Below the pieces are notes generated by a model. That model was given only the letters and a program-made list of their open reading frames with translations, made no database searches and was not told where the DNA came from. Shown piece after piece: positions 27,299-35,705 of a stretch of 36,653 bases of DNA (the stretch's first letter is position 1; every line of letters begins with the position of its first letter). The position numbers and the translations under genes are program-made. The DNA is from Thiogranum sp. (GTDB lineage: Bacteria; Pseudomonadota; Gammaproteobacteria; DSM-19610): the NCBI GenBank assembly GCA_030148805.1, contig JASBSS010000034.1:1-36653 (forward strand), written 5' to 3'.

Positions 27299-27547
27299 TT
27301 TACCGCTGTCAGGTCCCTGCAGCTTTCAAAGTGGCGCCCAAGCATAGAGCAAAAAGCAATGAAATTCAGGTGCTTTGTTTGACTTAGACGGTGTGCAGGC
27401 GGTAGCTTAATCACTGTTTCGATATTCAGCCATGTAAAATATTGAATATCCCTATGAAAAATCTTTTATTGCCGAGGGACTTCCGCGAAGCGCCGCGGGA
27501 GGGAGATTTTTAATAAAAAACAATCACACAGCGAGCGTGGAAAGCGT
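27299..27547. promoter_or_regulatory. Divergent control region pfp unit / adk
   Basis: A 249-base, clearly AT-richer spacer between the pfp unit and adk. It holds a perfect inverted repeat, GATATTCA (27421-27428) with TGAATATC (27443-27450), 14 bases apart, resembling a dimeric regulator's operator. A possible adk-side promoter is TTGACT (27379-27384) with TAGCTT (27403-27408), spaced 18 and weak. No coding frame or structured RNA was recognised. Confidence 0.45.
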
Positions 27548-29026
27548 ATGAGGCTTGTACTCTCAGGGCCACCGGGCAGCGGCAAGGGCACGCAGGGACA
27601 CCGGCTGGCGAAGCATTACAAGGTGCCCGAGATCTCCACCGGCGACCTGCTACGCGAAGCCGTGGCGGCGGGGACGCCCCTCGGTCGGGCGGCCAAGGCG
27701 GTGATGGACGCAGGCCAGTTGGTGTCCGACGACATCGTGTTGGGGGTGATTCGCCAGCGTCTGGCCAAGTCCGATGTGCGCAAGGGCTTCATTCTGGACG
27801 GATTTCCGCGCAATCTCGCCCAGGCCGAGCAGCTCGACGAGATGCTCGACCAGCTGGGACAGCCGATCGACCTGGTGCTGGTCATCGACGTGGACGTCGA
27901 TGTCATCCTGCAGCGCTTGCTGGGGCGCCGTACCTGTGTTTCCTGCGGCGCCAGCTACAACGTATTTTTCGCGCCGCCGCGGATGGACGACAGCTGCGAC
28001 GAGTGTGGCGGGCGCTTGCGCCGCCGCGCCGACGACAATGAGGAGACCATCGGCAACCGTCTGCGCATCTACGAAGCGCAGACCGCGCCGATGCTGGAGC
28101 GCTATCGGGAGCAGGGCCGGTTACGCGTGGTGCAGGGGCTAGGCGAAATCGACGACGTTTTCCGGGCGGTCAGCAAGGCCGTCGAGGAGGCGCGGCCGGG
28201 TTTCGGCGATGCCCGCGCCAATGCCATTCGCCGCGCGGTGGCGCGCACCCGCGTCGCCCAGCAGGAAAGCACAGAGGCGCCGGTGCGCAAGCAAGCCGCC
28301 GGGCGCAGTGCCGACAAGGCATCCTCCGCCGCAGGGGCTGGCAAGCAACCCAACGGAACCGCCGCACGCAAGTCGGCGGCTTCCAGGGACGCGGATGCAG
28401 GCAAATTGTCCGCCAAGAGCGCCAAGACGAAAACCGCCGCGCGCAAGTCCGGGGTCGGGAAACAGGCGGCGGAAAAGGCGCCGTCGAGCGGGGCCAACGA
28501 AAAAGGGGGTTCAAAAAATAAAGCGGCATCCAAGAAGAAAGTGACCGCAGGCCAGCAGCCGGGTGCCACGAAGAAGGTGGCAAGTGGTAAGCCATCCACG
28601 TCGAACGCGAGTGCCGCGAAGAAGGCCGTCGCCAAGAAGAAGGCCGTCGCGAAGAAAAGGGTGGCAGTGAAGAAGAAAGCTGTTACCCAGAAGAAGATTG
28701 TTGCGAAGAAGAAGGATATCACCCAGAAGAAGGCCGCTACGAAGAAGAAGGCCGCTACGAAGAAGAAGGTGGTAGCGAAGAAAAAGGCATCCAAGAAAGG
28801 TGGCGTGGCCGCCGGCAAGGCGCCCCGTCGCGCCAAGGCGGCGACCGGCGCCAGGAAAGTGGCGAAAAAAGCTGGGGTGAAGAACGCCGCGGCCGGAAAG
28901 GCGGCGACAAAGCGCGCGGCGGTGAAAAAGAAGACGACCGGCAAGGCGGCTGGCAAGCCGGTCGGCCGCAAGCGGGCGCCGGCGAAAAACAAAGTCGCAG
29001 CGAAAAAATCGCCCCGCAGGCGTTGA
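27548..29026 (+). CDS. adk: Adenylate kinase fused to a long Lys/Ala-rich histone H1-like tail
   Basis: Residues 1-215 form a normal adenylate kinase (2 ADP = ATP + AMP): P-loop GPPGSGKGT (7-15), STGDLLR (30-36), DGFPRN (84-89), and a zinc-type LID with Cys130, Cys133, Cys150 and Cys153. Typical bacterial Adk ends near residue 215-220. Here the same frame continues for about 270 more residues, strongly basic and built of Lys, Ala, Thr, Val, Ser and Gly with many AAKK and AKKK units, like bacterial histone H1-like and AlgP proteins. No stop, frameshift or internal start separates the parts. Such a tail could bind DNA, RNA or polyphosphate. Divergent from the pfp unit. Confidence 0.93.
   Translation: MRLVLSGPPGSGKGTQGHRLAKHYKVPEISTGDLLREAVAAGTPLGRAAKAVMDAGQLVSDDIVLGVIRQRLAKSDVRKGFILDGFPRNLAQAEQLDEMLDQLGQPIDLVLVIDVDVDVILQRLLGRRTCVSCGASYNVFFAPPRMDDSCDECGGRLRRRADDNEETIGNRLRIYEAQTAPMLERYREQGRLRVVQGLGEIDDVFRAVSKAVEEARPGFGDARANAIRRAVARTRVAQQESTEAPVRKQAAGRSADKASSAAGAGKQPNGTAARKSAASRDADAGKLSAKSAKTKTAARKSGVGKQAAEKAPSSGANEKGGSKNKAASKKKVTAGQQPGATKKVASGKPSTSNASAAKKAVAKKKAVAKKRVAVKKKAVTQKKIVAKKKDITQKKAATKKKAATKKKVVAKKKASKKGGVAAGKAPRRAKAATGARKVAKKAGVKNAAAGKAATKRAAVKKKTTGKAAGKPVGRKRAPAKNKVAAKKSPRRR
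28613..28796 (+). repeat. Short tandem repeats coding the Lys/Ala tail of Adk
   Basis: Degenerate 18-base units encode KKK(A/V)(A/V)x-type hexapeptides. The clearest exact pair is 28741-28758 (GAAGAAGAAGGCCGCTAC) with a near copy ending at 28740 and partial copies after 28759. Copy number here is likely to vary between strains by slippage without losing frame, since units are multiples of three. Confidence 0.75.
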
Positions 29027-29040
29027 GGTCGCGCGTTCCC

Positions 29041-30234
29041 CTAGAGATTCTGCGCCAGCCCGGGGATCTTCTCGGCGATGGCCAGCGGGAGCGTCACCCC
29101 GGGGTGATGGCCGCTGTGGCCGGCCTGCCAGCGACAGCCGGTATTGCCCAGGATGATTTCATACTGCGACAGCTGGCCTTGCTCCAGCAGGACCATCTCG
29201 CTGGCGAGGTGCCACTCCCAGGCGCGGACCCGTGGTTCGCCGAAATACCGCGCGACGGTTTCGCGCTGGCGGCGCAGGCGCCTGGCATAGCTGTGCAGAT
29301 CCTGCCAGCGGTCGGCCGACAGGTCCTGGAGTTGCAAGGCGCGCAGCGGACTGTTTTCGAGCGCCCTATGCAGCCTGGCGAGCGTAGGCAGCGCAGCGGC
29401 ACAACGGGGTGGCAGCGCGACGTCCACCGGCAGGCGCCGCGCCCGGAATTGCAACCAGGCCAGTCCGTTAGCGTGCAGCAGCGCCGTGATTTTCGGGAGC
29501 AACCGGTGGGCCGGGTTGGCCGGGTCGACGATGTCGTTGGCGACGATCCGATCGAAACGGTCGGGGCGGCGGTAGCCTGTTCGCAGATGAAACGTGACAA
29601 TGGCGGAAAGCCCGCGGCGTTGGGCTTCCTGGCGCGCATGGCGCAGTTGTCGCTCGCCGGCGACCAGGCCGGTTACCCGGACCCCGGTGTGCTGCGCCAA
29701 AAACAGCGCCAGTGCGCCCCAGCCGGCGCTCAGATCGAGCAGCTGCTGTTCGGGCGTCAGCCGCAGTTGCGCGCACAGGTCGCGGCAGCGAAGCCGTTGC
29801 GCCTGTTCCTGGCCGATACCCGGTTCGCGGTAGTGCGCGCACCCCTGCAGCAGTTCCTCGCCCAGACAGGCGCGCGCCAGCCACAGGTCGCTGTCGTGCC
29901 AATCCGGGGAAGCGCGATCCCACCGCGCCTGAAGCTGGCGGGCGGCCTGGTCCCCCAGGGGCAGCCGGGAAGACCAGGGGCGCCGGGGACAGGCGCGCGC
30001 GAACGCCAGTATCAGCGCGGGAAGGTGGCGGGTATCCAGCTCCCAGTCACCACGCAGGTAGCTGCGTTCGAGGCGCGGAAACGGGCGGCGCAGGATCCGC
30101 CGCAACAGGCGTGGGTGGCGCAGACGCCAATCGACCACCGGATCGCGGTGTCCGATGGGGGTGATCCGCCCGTCGGGAAAGCGGGCGTTCAGACTGATGC
30201 CACGCAGATTATCCGCCAAGGTACATAAGTCCAT
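29041..30234 (-). CDS. Diverged cyclopropane-fatty-acid-synthase-like SAM methyltransferase
   Basis: A 397-residue protein with the layout of CFA synthases: a basic N-terminal lipid-binding part (1-110) then a Rossmann methyltransferase. The family GCAHY segment keeps Cys132, but the SAM motif is LDLSAGWGALA (166-176) rather than LDIGCGWG, the EHVG block that carries a catalytic Glu is replaced by NDIVDPANP, and the later LLH segment reads AWLQF, losing the His. Tyr in HSYARRL remains. The sequence is intact, so this looks like a functional relative with changed chemistry or a pseudo-enzyme. AAGGTG precedes ATG 30234. Convergent with adk. Confidence 0.72.
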   Translation of the reverse strand: MDLCTLADNLRGISLNARFPDGRITPIGHRDPVVDWRLRHPRLLRRILRRPFPRLERSYLRGDWELDTRHLPALILAFARACPRRPWSSRLPLGDQAARQLQARWDRASPDWHDSDLWLARACLGEELLQGCAHYREPGIGQEQAQRLRCRDLCAQLRLTPEQQLLDLSAGWGALALFLAQHTGVRVTGLVAGERQLRHARQEAQRRGLSAIVTFHLRTGYRRPDRFDRIVANDIVDPANPAHRLLPKITALLHANGLAWLQFRARRLPVDVALPPRCAAALPTLARLHRALENSPLRALQLQDLSADRWQDLHSYARRLRRQRETVARYFGEPRVRAWEWHLASEMVLLEQGQLSQYEIILGNTGCRWQAGHSGHHPGVTLPLAIAEKIPGLAQNL

Positions 30235-30323
30235 TTATAACACCTTATACTTATGACGAGCCGTCCCCGATCTGTTAAAACATAGACAGCCGACGGGGTC
30301 CTGTAAAGCAAACGCAGATCATT

Positions 30324-30869
30324 ATGAATGCACCCAGCCTGGTCAGTTGGCCCTACTCCTGGTGGGAGCAACTGTTGCTCAAGCGCGCCCCCCAGCAGGA
30401 CGCCTACTCGCCGGCGGCGCTGGCCGCCGCGCTGTTGATGTATCTGCTGGTCGATCTGGCGCAGGTGAGCTCCGGTTCGCCCGCCAAGGGTGCCTGGGCG
30501 GTGGCCTTGACCGATACCGCGGTGACGGTGATATTCGCCGCAGCCGTCCTGAGCCTGGCGGCGAAAACGCAGCGCCTGGTGCAGACGCTGACGGCGCTGG
30601 CCGGCACCGGCGCGCTGCTCGGGTTGTTGGGGTTGCCGCTGATCTGGCAGGTGGCGCGCACCCAGGAAGCTGGCGCGGCGCCCACCCTGCTGGCGGTGGG
30701 TTGGGTGCTGCTGGTGGCCTGGAGTGTCGTCGTGCAGGCGCACATTTTCCGCCATGCCCTGTCCACCCGGTTCGGATACGGACTCCTGTTGGCGGTCCTG
30801 CACAGCCTGATCGCCGTCAGCGTGCTGAGCCGGCTTTTCCCCGGGGCCCTGGGTCAAGCGGCCGAATGA
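30324..30869 (+). CDS. Small multi-pass membrane protein, unknown function
   Basis: A 181-residue hydrophobic protein with about four membrane helices: roughly 28-48, 60-80, 86-108, 118-140, and a possible fifth at 150-170. No catalytic motif is seen. Its overall look resembles Yip1-type membrane proteins, but that is not secure. It is immediately upstream of mpl (20 bases) on the same strand, so the two are probably co-transcribed. ATG 30324 has only a weak ribosome-binding site. Confidence 0.72.
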   Translation: MNAPSLVSWPYSWWEQLLLKRAPQQDAYSPAALAAALLMYLLVDLAQVSSGSPAKGAWAVALTDTAVTVIFAAAVLSLAAKTQRLVQTLTALAGTGALLGLLGLPLIWQVARTQEAGAAPTLLAVGWVLLVAWSVVVQAHIFRHALSTRFGYGLLLAVLHSLIAVSVLSRLFPGALGQAAE

Positions 30870-30889
30870 TTGTGAGACCATAACGGACG

Positions 30890-32293
30890 ATGAAAATACA
30901 TATTCTTGGCGTATGCGGCACCTTCATGGGCGGTCTGGCGGTATTGGCCAAGCAGGTCGGTTTCGCGGTGGCCGGGTCCGATGCCAACGTGTACCCCCCC
31001 ATGAGCACTCAACTCGAGGCCGAGGGGATCGAGCTGCACGAAGGCTACTCGGCCCAGGCGCTCGAACCGCCGCCGGACCAGGTGGTGGTGGGAAACGCGA
31101 TGAGTCGCGGCAACCCGGCGGTGGAGGCGATGCTCGAGCGCGGCCTGCGCTACACCTCCGGTCCGCAATGGTTGTGCGAGCAGGTGTTGCAGGAGCGCTG
31201 GGTGCTGGCGGTGGCCGGTACCCACGGGAAAACCAGTACCGCCAGTATGCTGGCGTGGATACTCGAATATGCCGGGCTCAAGCCGGGGTTCCTGATCGGC
31301 GGCGTGGCGAACGATTTCGGCATCTCGGCGCGTCTCGGGGAGGGGCCGTTCTTTGTCATCGAGGCGGACGAATACGACACCGCCTTTTTCGACAAGCGCT
31401 CGAAGTTCCTGCACTACCGTCCGCGCACCCTGGTGCTGAACAACCTGGAATACGACCACGCCGATATTTTTCCCGACCTGGGCGCCATCCAGCGTCAGTT
31501 CCATCATCTGCTGCGGATCGTGCCCGCCAACGGCCTGGTGCTGGTCAATGCCAACGACACCAACCTCTCGGAGGTGCTGGACATGGGGTGCTGGACGCCG
31601 CTGGAGACGGTCTCCGCCGGTACTTTTCCCGCGCGCTGGCAGGCGCGCGCGCTCAGCGCCGATGGCAGCGCCTTCGACGTTCTGTTGGACGGCCAGCCGC
31701 AGGGCGAGGTGCGTTGGTCGCAGTTGGGCGAGCACAATCTGCACAATGCGCTCTCGGCGATCGCCGCGGCCCGGCATGTCGGCGTGCCGGTGGCCGAGTC
31801 GATCGCCGCGCTGTGCCGTTTCAGCGGCGTCAAACGGCGGTTGGAGCTGCGTGGCGAGGTCGACGGTGTGCGTGTCTATGACGACTTCGCCCATCATCCG
31901 ACGGCCATCGCCGCGACGCTGGCCGGGCTCAGAGGCCGCCGCGAAGGTGGGCGCCTGTTGGTGATCCTGGAGCCGCGCTCGAACACCATGCGTCTGGGCG
32001 TGCATCGTGACGCCCTCGCCGCCTCGCTGGCGGCCGCCGACGCGGTATGGTTGTTCCAGCCGCCGGACCTGGGCTGGGATCTGCGCGCGGTGGGCGCCAC
32101 GCTGGGCGCGCCGCTGGAAGTCAGTGCCGACATCGACGCCTTGGTGGTCTCGGTGAGCGCCGTGGCCCGCCCCGGCGACAGCCTGGTCGTCATGAGCAAT
32201 GGGGGCTTCGGCGGCATCCACGAGCGGCTGTTGGCCGCGCTGGCCGATCGGGGCGGGGATCCTGCCACTTGCGTTTCCAGCGGCGAGGGCTAG
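30890..32293 (+). CDS. mpl: UDP-N-acetylmuramate:L-alanyl-gamma-D-glutamyl-meso-diaminopimelate ligase
   Basis: Cytoplasmic Mur-family ligase that re-attaches recycled murein tripeptide to UDP-MurNAc, bypassing MurC, D and E. 467 residues. The N-terminus MKIHILGVCGTFMGGLA is characteristic of Mpl rather than MurC. The ATP P-loop is GTHGKTST (110-117); the central domain has the EADEYDTAFFDKRSKFLHY block and the C-terminal domain has DDFAHHPTA. Membrane-protein gene upstream, ubiX 114 bases downstream. Confidence 0.97.
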   Translation: MKIHILGVCGTFMGGLAVLAKQVGFAVAGSDANVYPPMSTQLEAEGIELHEGYSAQALEPPPDQVVVGNAMSRGNPAVEAMLERGLRYTSGPQWLCEQVLQERWVLAVAGTHGKTSTASMLAWILEYAGLKPGFLIGGVANDFGISARLGEGPFFVIEADEYDTAFFDKRSKFLHYRPRTLVLNNLEYDHADIFPDLGAIQRQFHHLLRIVPANGLVLVNANDTNLSEVLDMGCWTPLETVSAGTFPARWQARALSADGSAFDVLLDGQPQGEVRWSQLGEHNLHNALSAIAAARHVGVPVAESIAALCRFSGVKRRLELRGEVDGVRVYDDFAHHPTAIAATLAGLRGRREGGRLLVILEPRSNTMRLGVHRDALAASLAAADAVWLFQPPDLGWDLRAVGATLGAPLEVSADIDALVVSVSAVARPGDSLVVMSNGGFGGIHERLLAALADRGGDPATCVSSGEG

Positions 32294-32407
32294 GTCTTTG
32301 CCCGCGCCACGATGCGCTCACGTCCTCCGGGCGGCAGCCGGGGCGGGGGCGCGGGCCAGAGCCGTTTCAGCGGTGGCGAATTCTGAGCTAAGAGGTAAGC
32401 TAGGGCG

Positions 32408-33022
32408 ATGACATTGCGCGATACACCACTGGCGCTGGCGGTGACCGGGGCTTCCGGCGCGGCTTACGCGCTGCGTTTGTTGCAGGTGCTGCTCGCGCAG
32501 GGCGAGCGCGTCGACCTGATGATCTCGGTGCCGGGACAAATCGTGATCGACATGGAAACCGGGTTGAAGCTGCCCGGGCAGACCGCGGGCATCCGCCAGG
32601 CGCTGATCCAGCGCTATGCCGCTGACGAGGGTCAGCTGCGGGTATTCGGGCGCGAGGAATGGACCGCGCCGGTGGCCAGCGGCTCGAGCGCGCCCCGGGC
32701 GATGGTGGTCTGTCCCTGCACCACCGGTACCCTCGCCGGCATCGCCGCGGGAACCAGCCACAACCTCATCGAGCGGGCCGCCGACGTGACCCTCAAGGAG
32801 GGCCGCAAGCTGGTGCTGGTGCCGCGCGAAACGCCTTTCTCGGCGCTGCATCTGGAGAACATGTTGAAGCTGGCCCGCCTCGGCGTGGTCATCCTGCCGC
32901 CCAACCCGGGTTTTTACCACCAGCCGCAATCGCTCGACGATCTGGTGGATTTTGTCGTCGCCCGCATCCTGGATCAGCTGGGCATCGACAACGATCTGTC
33001 GCCCCGTTGGGGCGAGCCATAG
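32408..33022 (+). CDS. ubiX: Flavin prenyltransferase
   Basis: Makes prenylated FMN, the cofactor of the UbiD decarboxylase in ubiquinone synthesis, from FMN and dimethylallyl phosphate. 204 residues. Family features: the N-terminal Rossmann [12 protein letters not shown] (about 14-25), the [25 protein letters not shown] block, [16 protein letters not shown] and the C-terminal [13 protein letters not shown] 32408. No ubiD is in the window. The next gene starts 11 bases after the stop. Confidence 0.96.
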   Translation: MTLRDTPLALAVTGASGAAYALRLLQVLLAQGERVDLMISVPGQIVIDMETGLKLPGQTAGIRQALIQRYAADEGQLRVFGREEWTAPVASGSSAPRAMVVCPCTTGTLAGIAAGTSHNLIERAADVTLKEGRKLVLVPRETPFSALHLENMLKLARLGVVILPPNPGFYHQPQSLDDLVDFVVARILDQLGIDNDLSPRWGEP

Positions 33023-33033
33023 CCGGACGGCGG

Positions 33034-33633
33034 ATGCTCGACGGCGACGAAATTCCGCTCTTCCCTTTGAGTACCGTGCTGTTCCCCGGCGGGGTGTTGC
33101 CGCTGCGGATTTTCGAGGCGCGCTATCTGGACATGATCGGCGAATGCCTGCGCGAACACAAAGGCTTCGGTGTCTGCGCCATCACCCACGGTCGCGAGGT
33201 GGGACAGGCGGCAGCCTGCGAGGCGGTGGGAACCCTGGCGATGGTCGAGGATTTCGGTCGCGGCGACGAGGCGCAGCTGGCGATCGTGGCGCGCGGGGTG
33301 CGCCGCTTTCGGGTGTTGCATCGCCGGGTCCAGCCCAATCAACTGGTGCGGGCCAATGTCGCCTGGCTCGACGACAGCGACGACCCGCCGTTGCCGGCTC
33401 AACACCGTCCCATGGCGGACTTTCTGGCGCAGCTGATCCGGCGCGCCGGGGCGCCCTATACCGGCATGGTGGCCGACTACGACAGCAGCGCCTGGGTCGC
33501 CGGCCGGCTGGCCGAGCTGGTGCCCTTCGCCCTGAGCGACAAGCAGCGGCTGCTGGAAATGGATTCCCCGCTCGACCGGCTCGACGTGATCTACGGCGAG
33601 TTGCTGGCCGAGGAACTCAGCCACCATCGATGA
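33034..33633 (+). CDS. LON N-terminal substrate-binding domain protein (no protease domain)
   Basis: A 199-residue stand-alone LON-N domain: IPLFPLSTVLFPGGVLPLRIFEARYLDMI at the N-terminus (residues 7-35) is diagnostic, and the protein ends after the helical part with no AAA or Ser-Lys protease domain. Such proteins may act as adaptors or substrate binders, but the role is unknown. ATG 33034 is just after ubiX, so co-transcription is likely. Its 3' end overlaps the convergent DedA-PAP2 gene by 17 bases. Confidence 0.9.
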   Translation: MLDGDEIPLFPLSTVLFPGGVLPLRIFEARYLDMIGECLREHKGFGVCAITHGREVGQAAACEAVGTLAMVEDFGRGDEAQLAIVARGVRRFRVLHRRVQPNQLVRANVAWLDDSDDPPLPAQHRPMADFLAQLIRRAGAPYTGMVADYDSSAWVAGRLAELVPFALSDKQRLLEMDSPLDRLDVIYGELLAEELSHHR

Positions 33634-35647
33634 GCAGCACCCTGCCGCCCCAGCGCGAGACCGACGGTTGGAGTCGCTGCGCGTCGTGCTGTCGCAGGGA
33701 ATGTTTCAGGTCCGCCACCCAGGGGATGAATTCGCGCAGCGGAGCACGGTAATCGGCGCTGGTGCGCAGAAAATGGATCACCCGTAAGCGTTCGTCGACG
33801 AACAGATAGCTGACGCTGCCGATCCACAGCCGCTGGGTGGCGCCCGCCAACCGGTACTCGGTCTGCCAGAGTCGCAAGGTCAGCAGGTGACCGGGCCGGC
33901 GCTCGCTTGCGCGCACCAGCAGGATCTGCTGCGTTTCTCCCTGGTGGACCTGCGGCAGCACCGGCAATTCATCCAGACCGGTGCCGCTGTTGAGCAGGTC
34001 CAACAGGCTTGAGCTGGAGAGGTGGGGCGGCGAGCGCCAGCCCCGCGCGCGCAGCGTCGTCTCGATGGCCTCGCGCGAGCCCAGCCACTGCACGTCCAGC
34101 GGGTGGTGGTGTTGGCCGGCGAAATCGTCGCGGTAGACCGGCAGTTCGCGCCAGCCCCCCTGCAGCCAGTGCTGGCGGGAGATCGGGATTTCCGCCCCGG
34201 GCACGGGTTTGTAGAAGGCCAACTGGGTGCTGAACTGCTGACTGGTATACAGGCCCGCGGTCACCGCCAGGGCCGCCAGCGCCACCGGCGCGAAGACGCG
34301 CGAGGGGATGTGTTCGGCCGGGTGCTGCCGATAGGCGATGCCCAGCAGCGCCACCCACAACAGGCCCAAACTCCAGCCGGCGAGGATATCGGAGAACCAC
34401 TGCACGCCGAGATAGAGACGGGCAAAGCCGATCGCCACCACCAAAAACACCGCGCTGGAATAAGGCACCCAGTGCCAGTTGCTGCGCAACTCCCGCGCGA
34501 TGGCCACCGCGAGAAAGCCGAACACCGCCAGCGACAGACCGGCGTGGTCGCCGGGAAAGGAGTAACTCATGCCCATCGACTGCCAGGCCGGCGGCCGCGG
34601 CACCTGGGTGTAGTATTTCAACAAGGCGGTCATCGCCGAGACCGCCGCTATCGTCACCAGCCAGTGGACCGTCACCCGCCAGTGACGATACCAAAGCAGC
34701 CAGAGGCTCATCAGCAGGCTGAAGCCGTAGAGTACCCAGCCGCTGCCGAGTCCGGAAATGAACACCATGAGTTGATCGCCGAGCGGACCGCGCAGGCTCT
34801 GCAACTGGTAGTAGAGATAAAGATCCAGGTTGCCCAGGCCGCCTGCCGGCGACAGATTGCCCGGCAGCAACGCCAGCAGCGACCAGGAGGCGGCCAGCAG
34901 CAGCAGGGTGAGCACCGTCATGCCGCGGGCTTCCGGGTGTTGCGGATCGAGCAGCGAGGCGGCCAGCGGGTGCAGCCAGCGGTGACCGCGCGACCAGTCG
35001 AGGACGCGCAACTGCAGGGCGTGGGCGTGCGGCTGCAGACTGCGGGTGAGACGCCGTACCAGCCACCAGGAGAACCACAGCAGCAGCACCAGCAATCCCA
35101 GGAGCAGGGCCAGATGGCCGGCGATTTCCGCCGCCACGCCCAACGAGGCGCCGAACAACACGCCCGGCAGAATATAGGCCGGCGCCCAGATCAGCGCCGA
35201 GAGCGTATTGAACAGAAAGAAACGACGCGCTGGCATGTCGAGCATGCCGGCCACCGCCGGCAACAGCGGCCGCACGGGGCCGACAAAGCGCGCCATGAGA
35301 ATGCTTTTGCCGCCGTGCTGGTGGAAAAAATCGACCCCGCGAGTGATCATCTGGGGGTATTTGCGAAACGGCCACATAACGCGCAGCCGCTGATGGTAAT
35401 GGCGGCCGATGAAGTAGCTGGTGCCGTCACCCAGCACCGCGCCCACAGCTGCGAACAACAACGTCGGCAGCAGTTGCATGCTGCCGGCGGCGATCATGGC
35501 GCCGATGCCGAACATCACCACGGTGCCCGGCACGATCAGTCCCACTACCAGAAACGACTCCAGTGCTGAGACCACCAGCACGAACAGCCCCGCCCAGTGC
35601 GGGTGCGCGTGCACCCAGGCCATCAGATCGCTCAGCAAGGTCTCCAT
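33617..35647 (-). CDS. DedA - PAP2 phosphatase - LssY fusion protein
   Basis: A 676-residue inner-membrane protein joining three parts. Residues 1-200 are a DedA/SNARE-associated domain with EsxxxxGLIVPG (30-41) and GKSILMARFVGPVRP (113-127), as in undecaprenyl-phosphate flippases. About 240-440 is a PAP2-like membrane phosphatase: KX6RP at Lys344...Arg351-Pro352, PGDH (365-368) where PSGH is usual, and ARLYLGVQWFSD (409-420) where family members have His instead of Gln416. About 470-676 is an LssY-type soluble C-terminal domain. The combination suggests recycling of a prenyl- or lipid-phosphate carrier, but the phosphatase nucleophile looks lost. Downstream of hemL in the same direction. Confidence 0.9.
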   Translation of the reverse strand: METLLSDLMAWVHAHPHWAGLFVLVVSALESFLVVGLIVPGTVVMFGIGAMIAAGSMQLLPTLLFAAVGAVLGDGTSYFIGRHYHQRLRVMWPFRKYPQMITRGVDFFHQHGGKSILMARFVGPVRPLLPAVAGMLDMPARRFFLFNTLSALIWAPAYILPGVLFGASLGVAAEIAGHLALLLGLLVLLLWFSWWLVRRLTRSLQPHAHALQLRVLDWSRGHRWLHPLAASLLDPQHPEARGMTVLTLLLLAASWSLLALLPGNLSPAGGLGNLDLYLYYQLQSLRGPLGDQLMVFISGLGSGWVLYGFSLLMSLWLLWYRHWRVTVHWLVTIAAVSAMTALLKYYTQVPRPPAWQSMGMSYSFPGDHAGLSLAVFGFLAVAIARELRSNWHWVPYSSAVFLVVAIGFARLYLGVQWFSDILAGWSLGLLWVALLGIAYRQHPAEHIPSRVFAPVALAALAVTAGLYTSQQFSTQLAFYKPVPGAEIPISRQHWLQGGWRELPVYRDDFAGQHHHPLDVQWLGSREAIETTLRARGWRSPPHLSSSSLLDLLNSGTGLDELPVLPQVHQGETQQILLVRASERRPGHLLTLRLWQTEYRLAGATQRLWIGSVSYLFVDERLRVIHFLRTSADYRAPLREFIPWVADLKHSLRQHDAQRLQPSVSRWGGRVLLIDGG

Positions 35648-35705
35648 GAGCGCGCTCGCCGGGTTCAGGGCGTTAGGGGCGAAGTCGGCGGCATCGCGCG
35701 CCCGC

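Noticed and set aside
28613-28796. Regularly spaced short repeats considered as a CRISPR array
   Set aside because: Units are contiguous, coding, multiples of three and have no unique spacers.
28200-29026. Basic tail of Adk considered as a separate histone-like gene fused by a sequencing error
   Set aside because: The frame is continuous, no stop, internal ribosome-binding site or clear start codon was found at the junction. Left as a possible refutation of the fusion finding.
30854-32221. Long minus-strand open frame opposite mpl, and similar long frames at 34022-35569, 25576-27009, 4485-5846 and 8719-9768
   Set aside because: All lie fully opposite genes with clear family motifs, have His/Gln/Arg-rich composition typical of antisense frames in GC-rich DNA, and show no domain of their own.
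32300-32356. GCCCGCGCC with a distant inverted copy after mpl, considered as a terminator
   Set aside because: The loop is about 39 bases, no U-run follows, and such matches are common in this GC-rich DNA.
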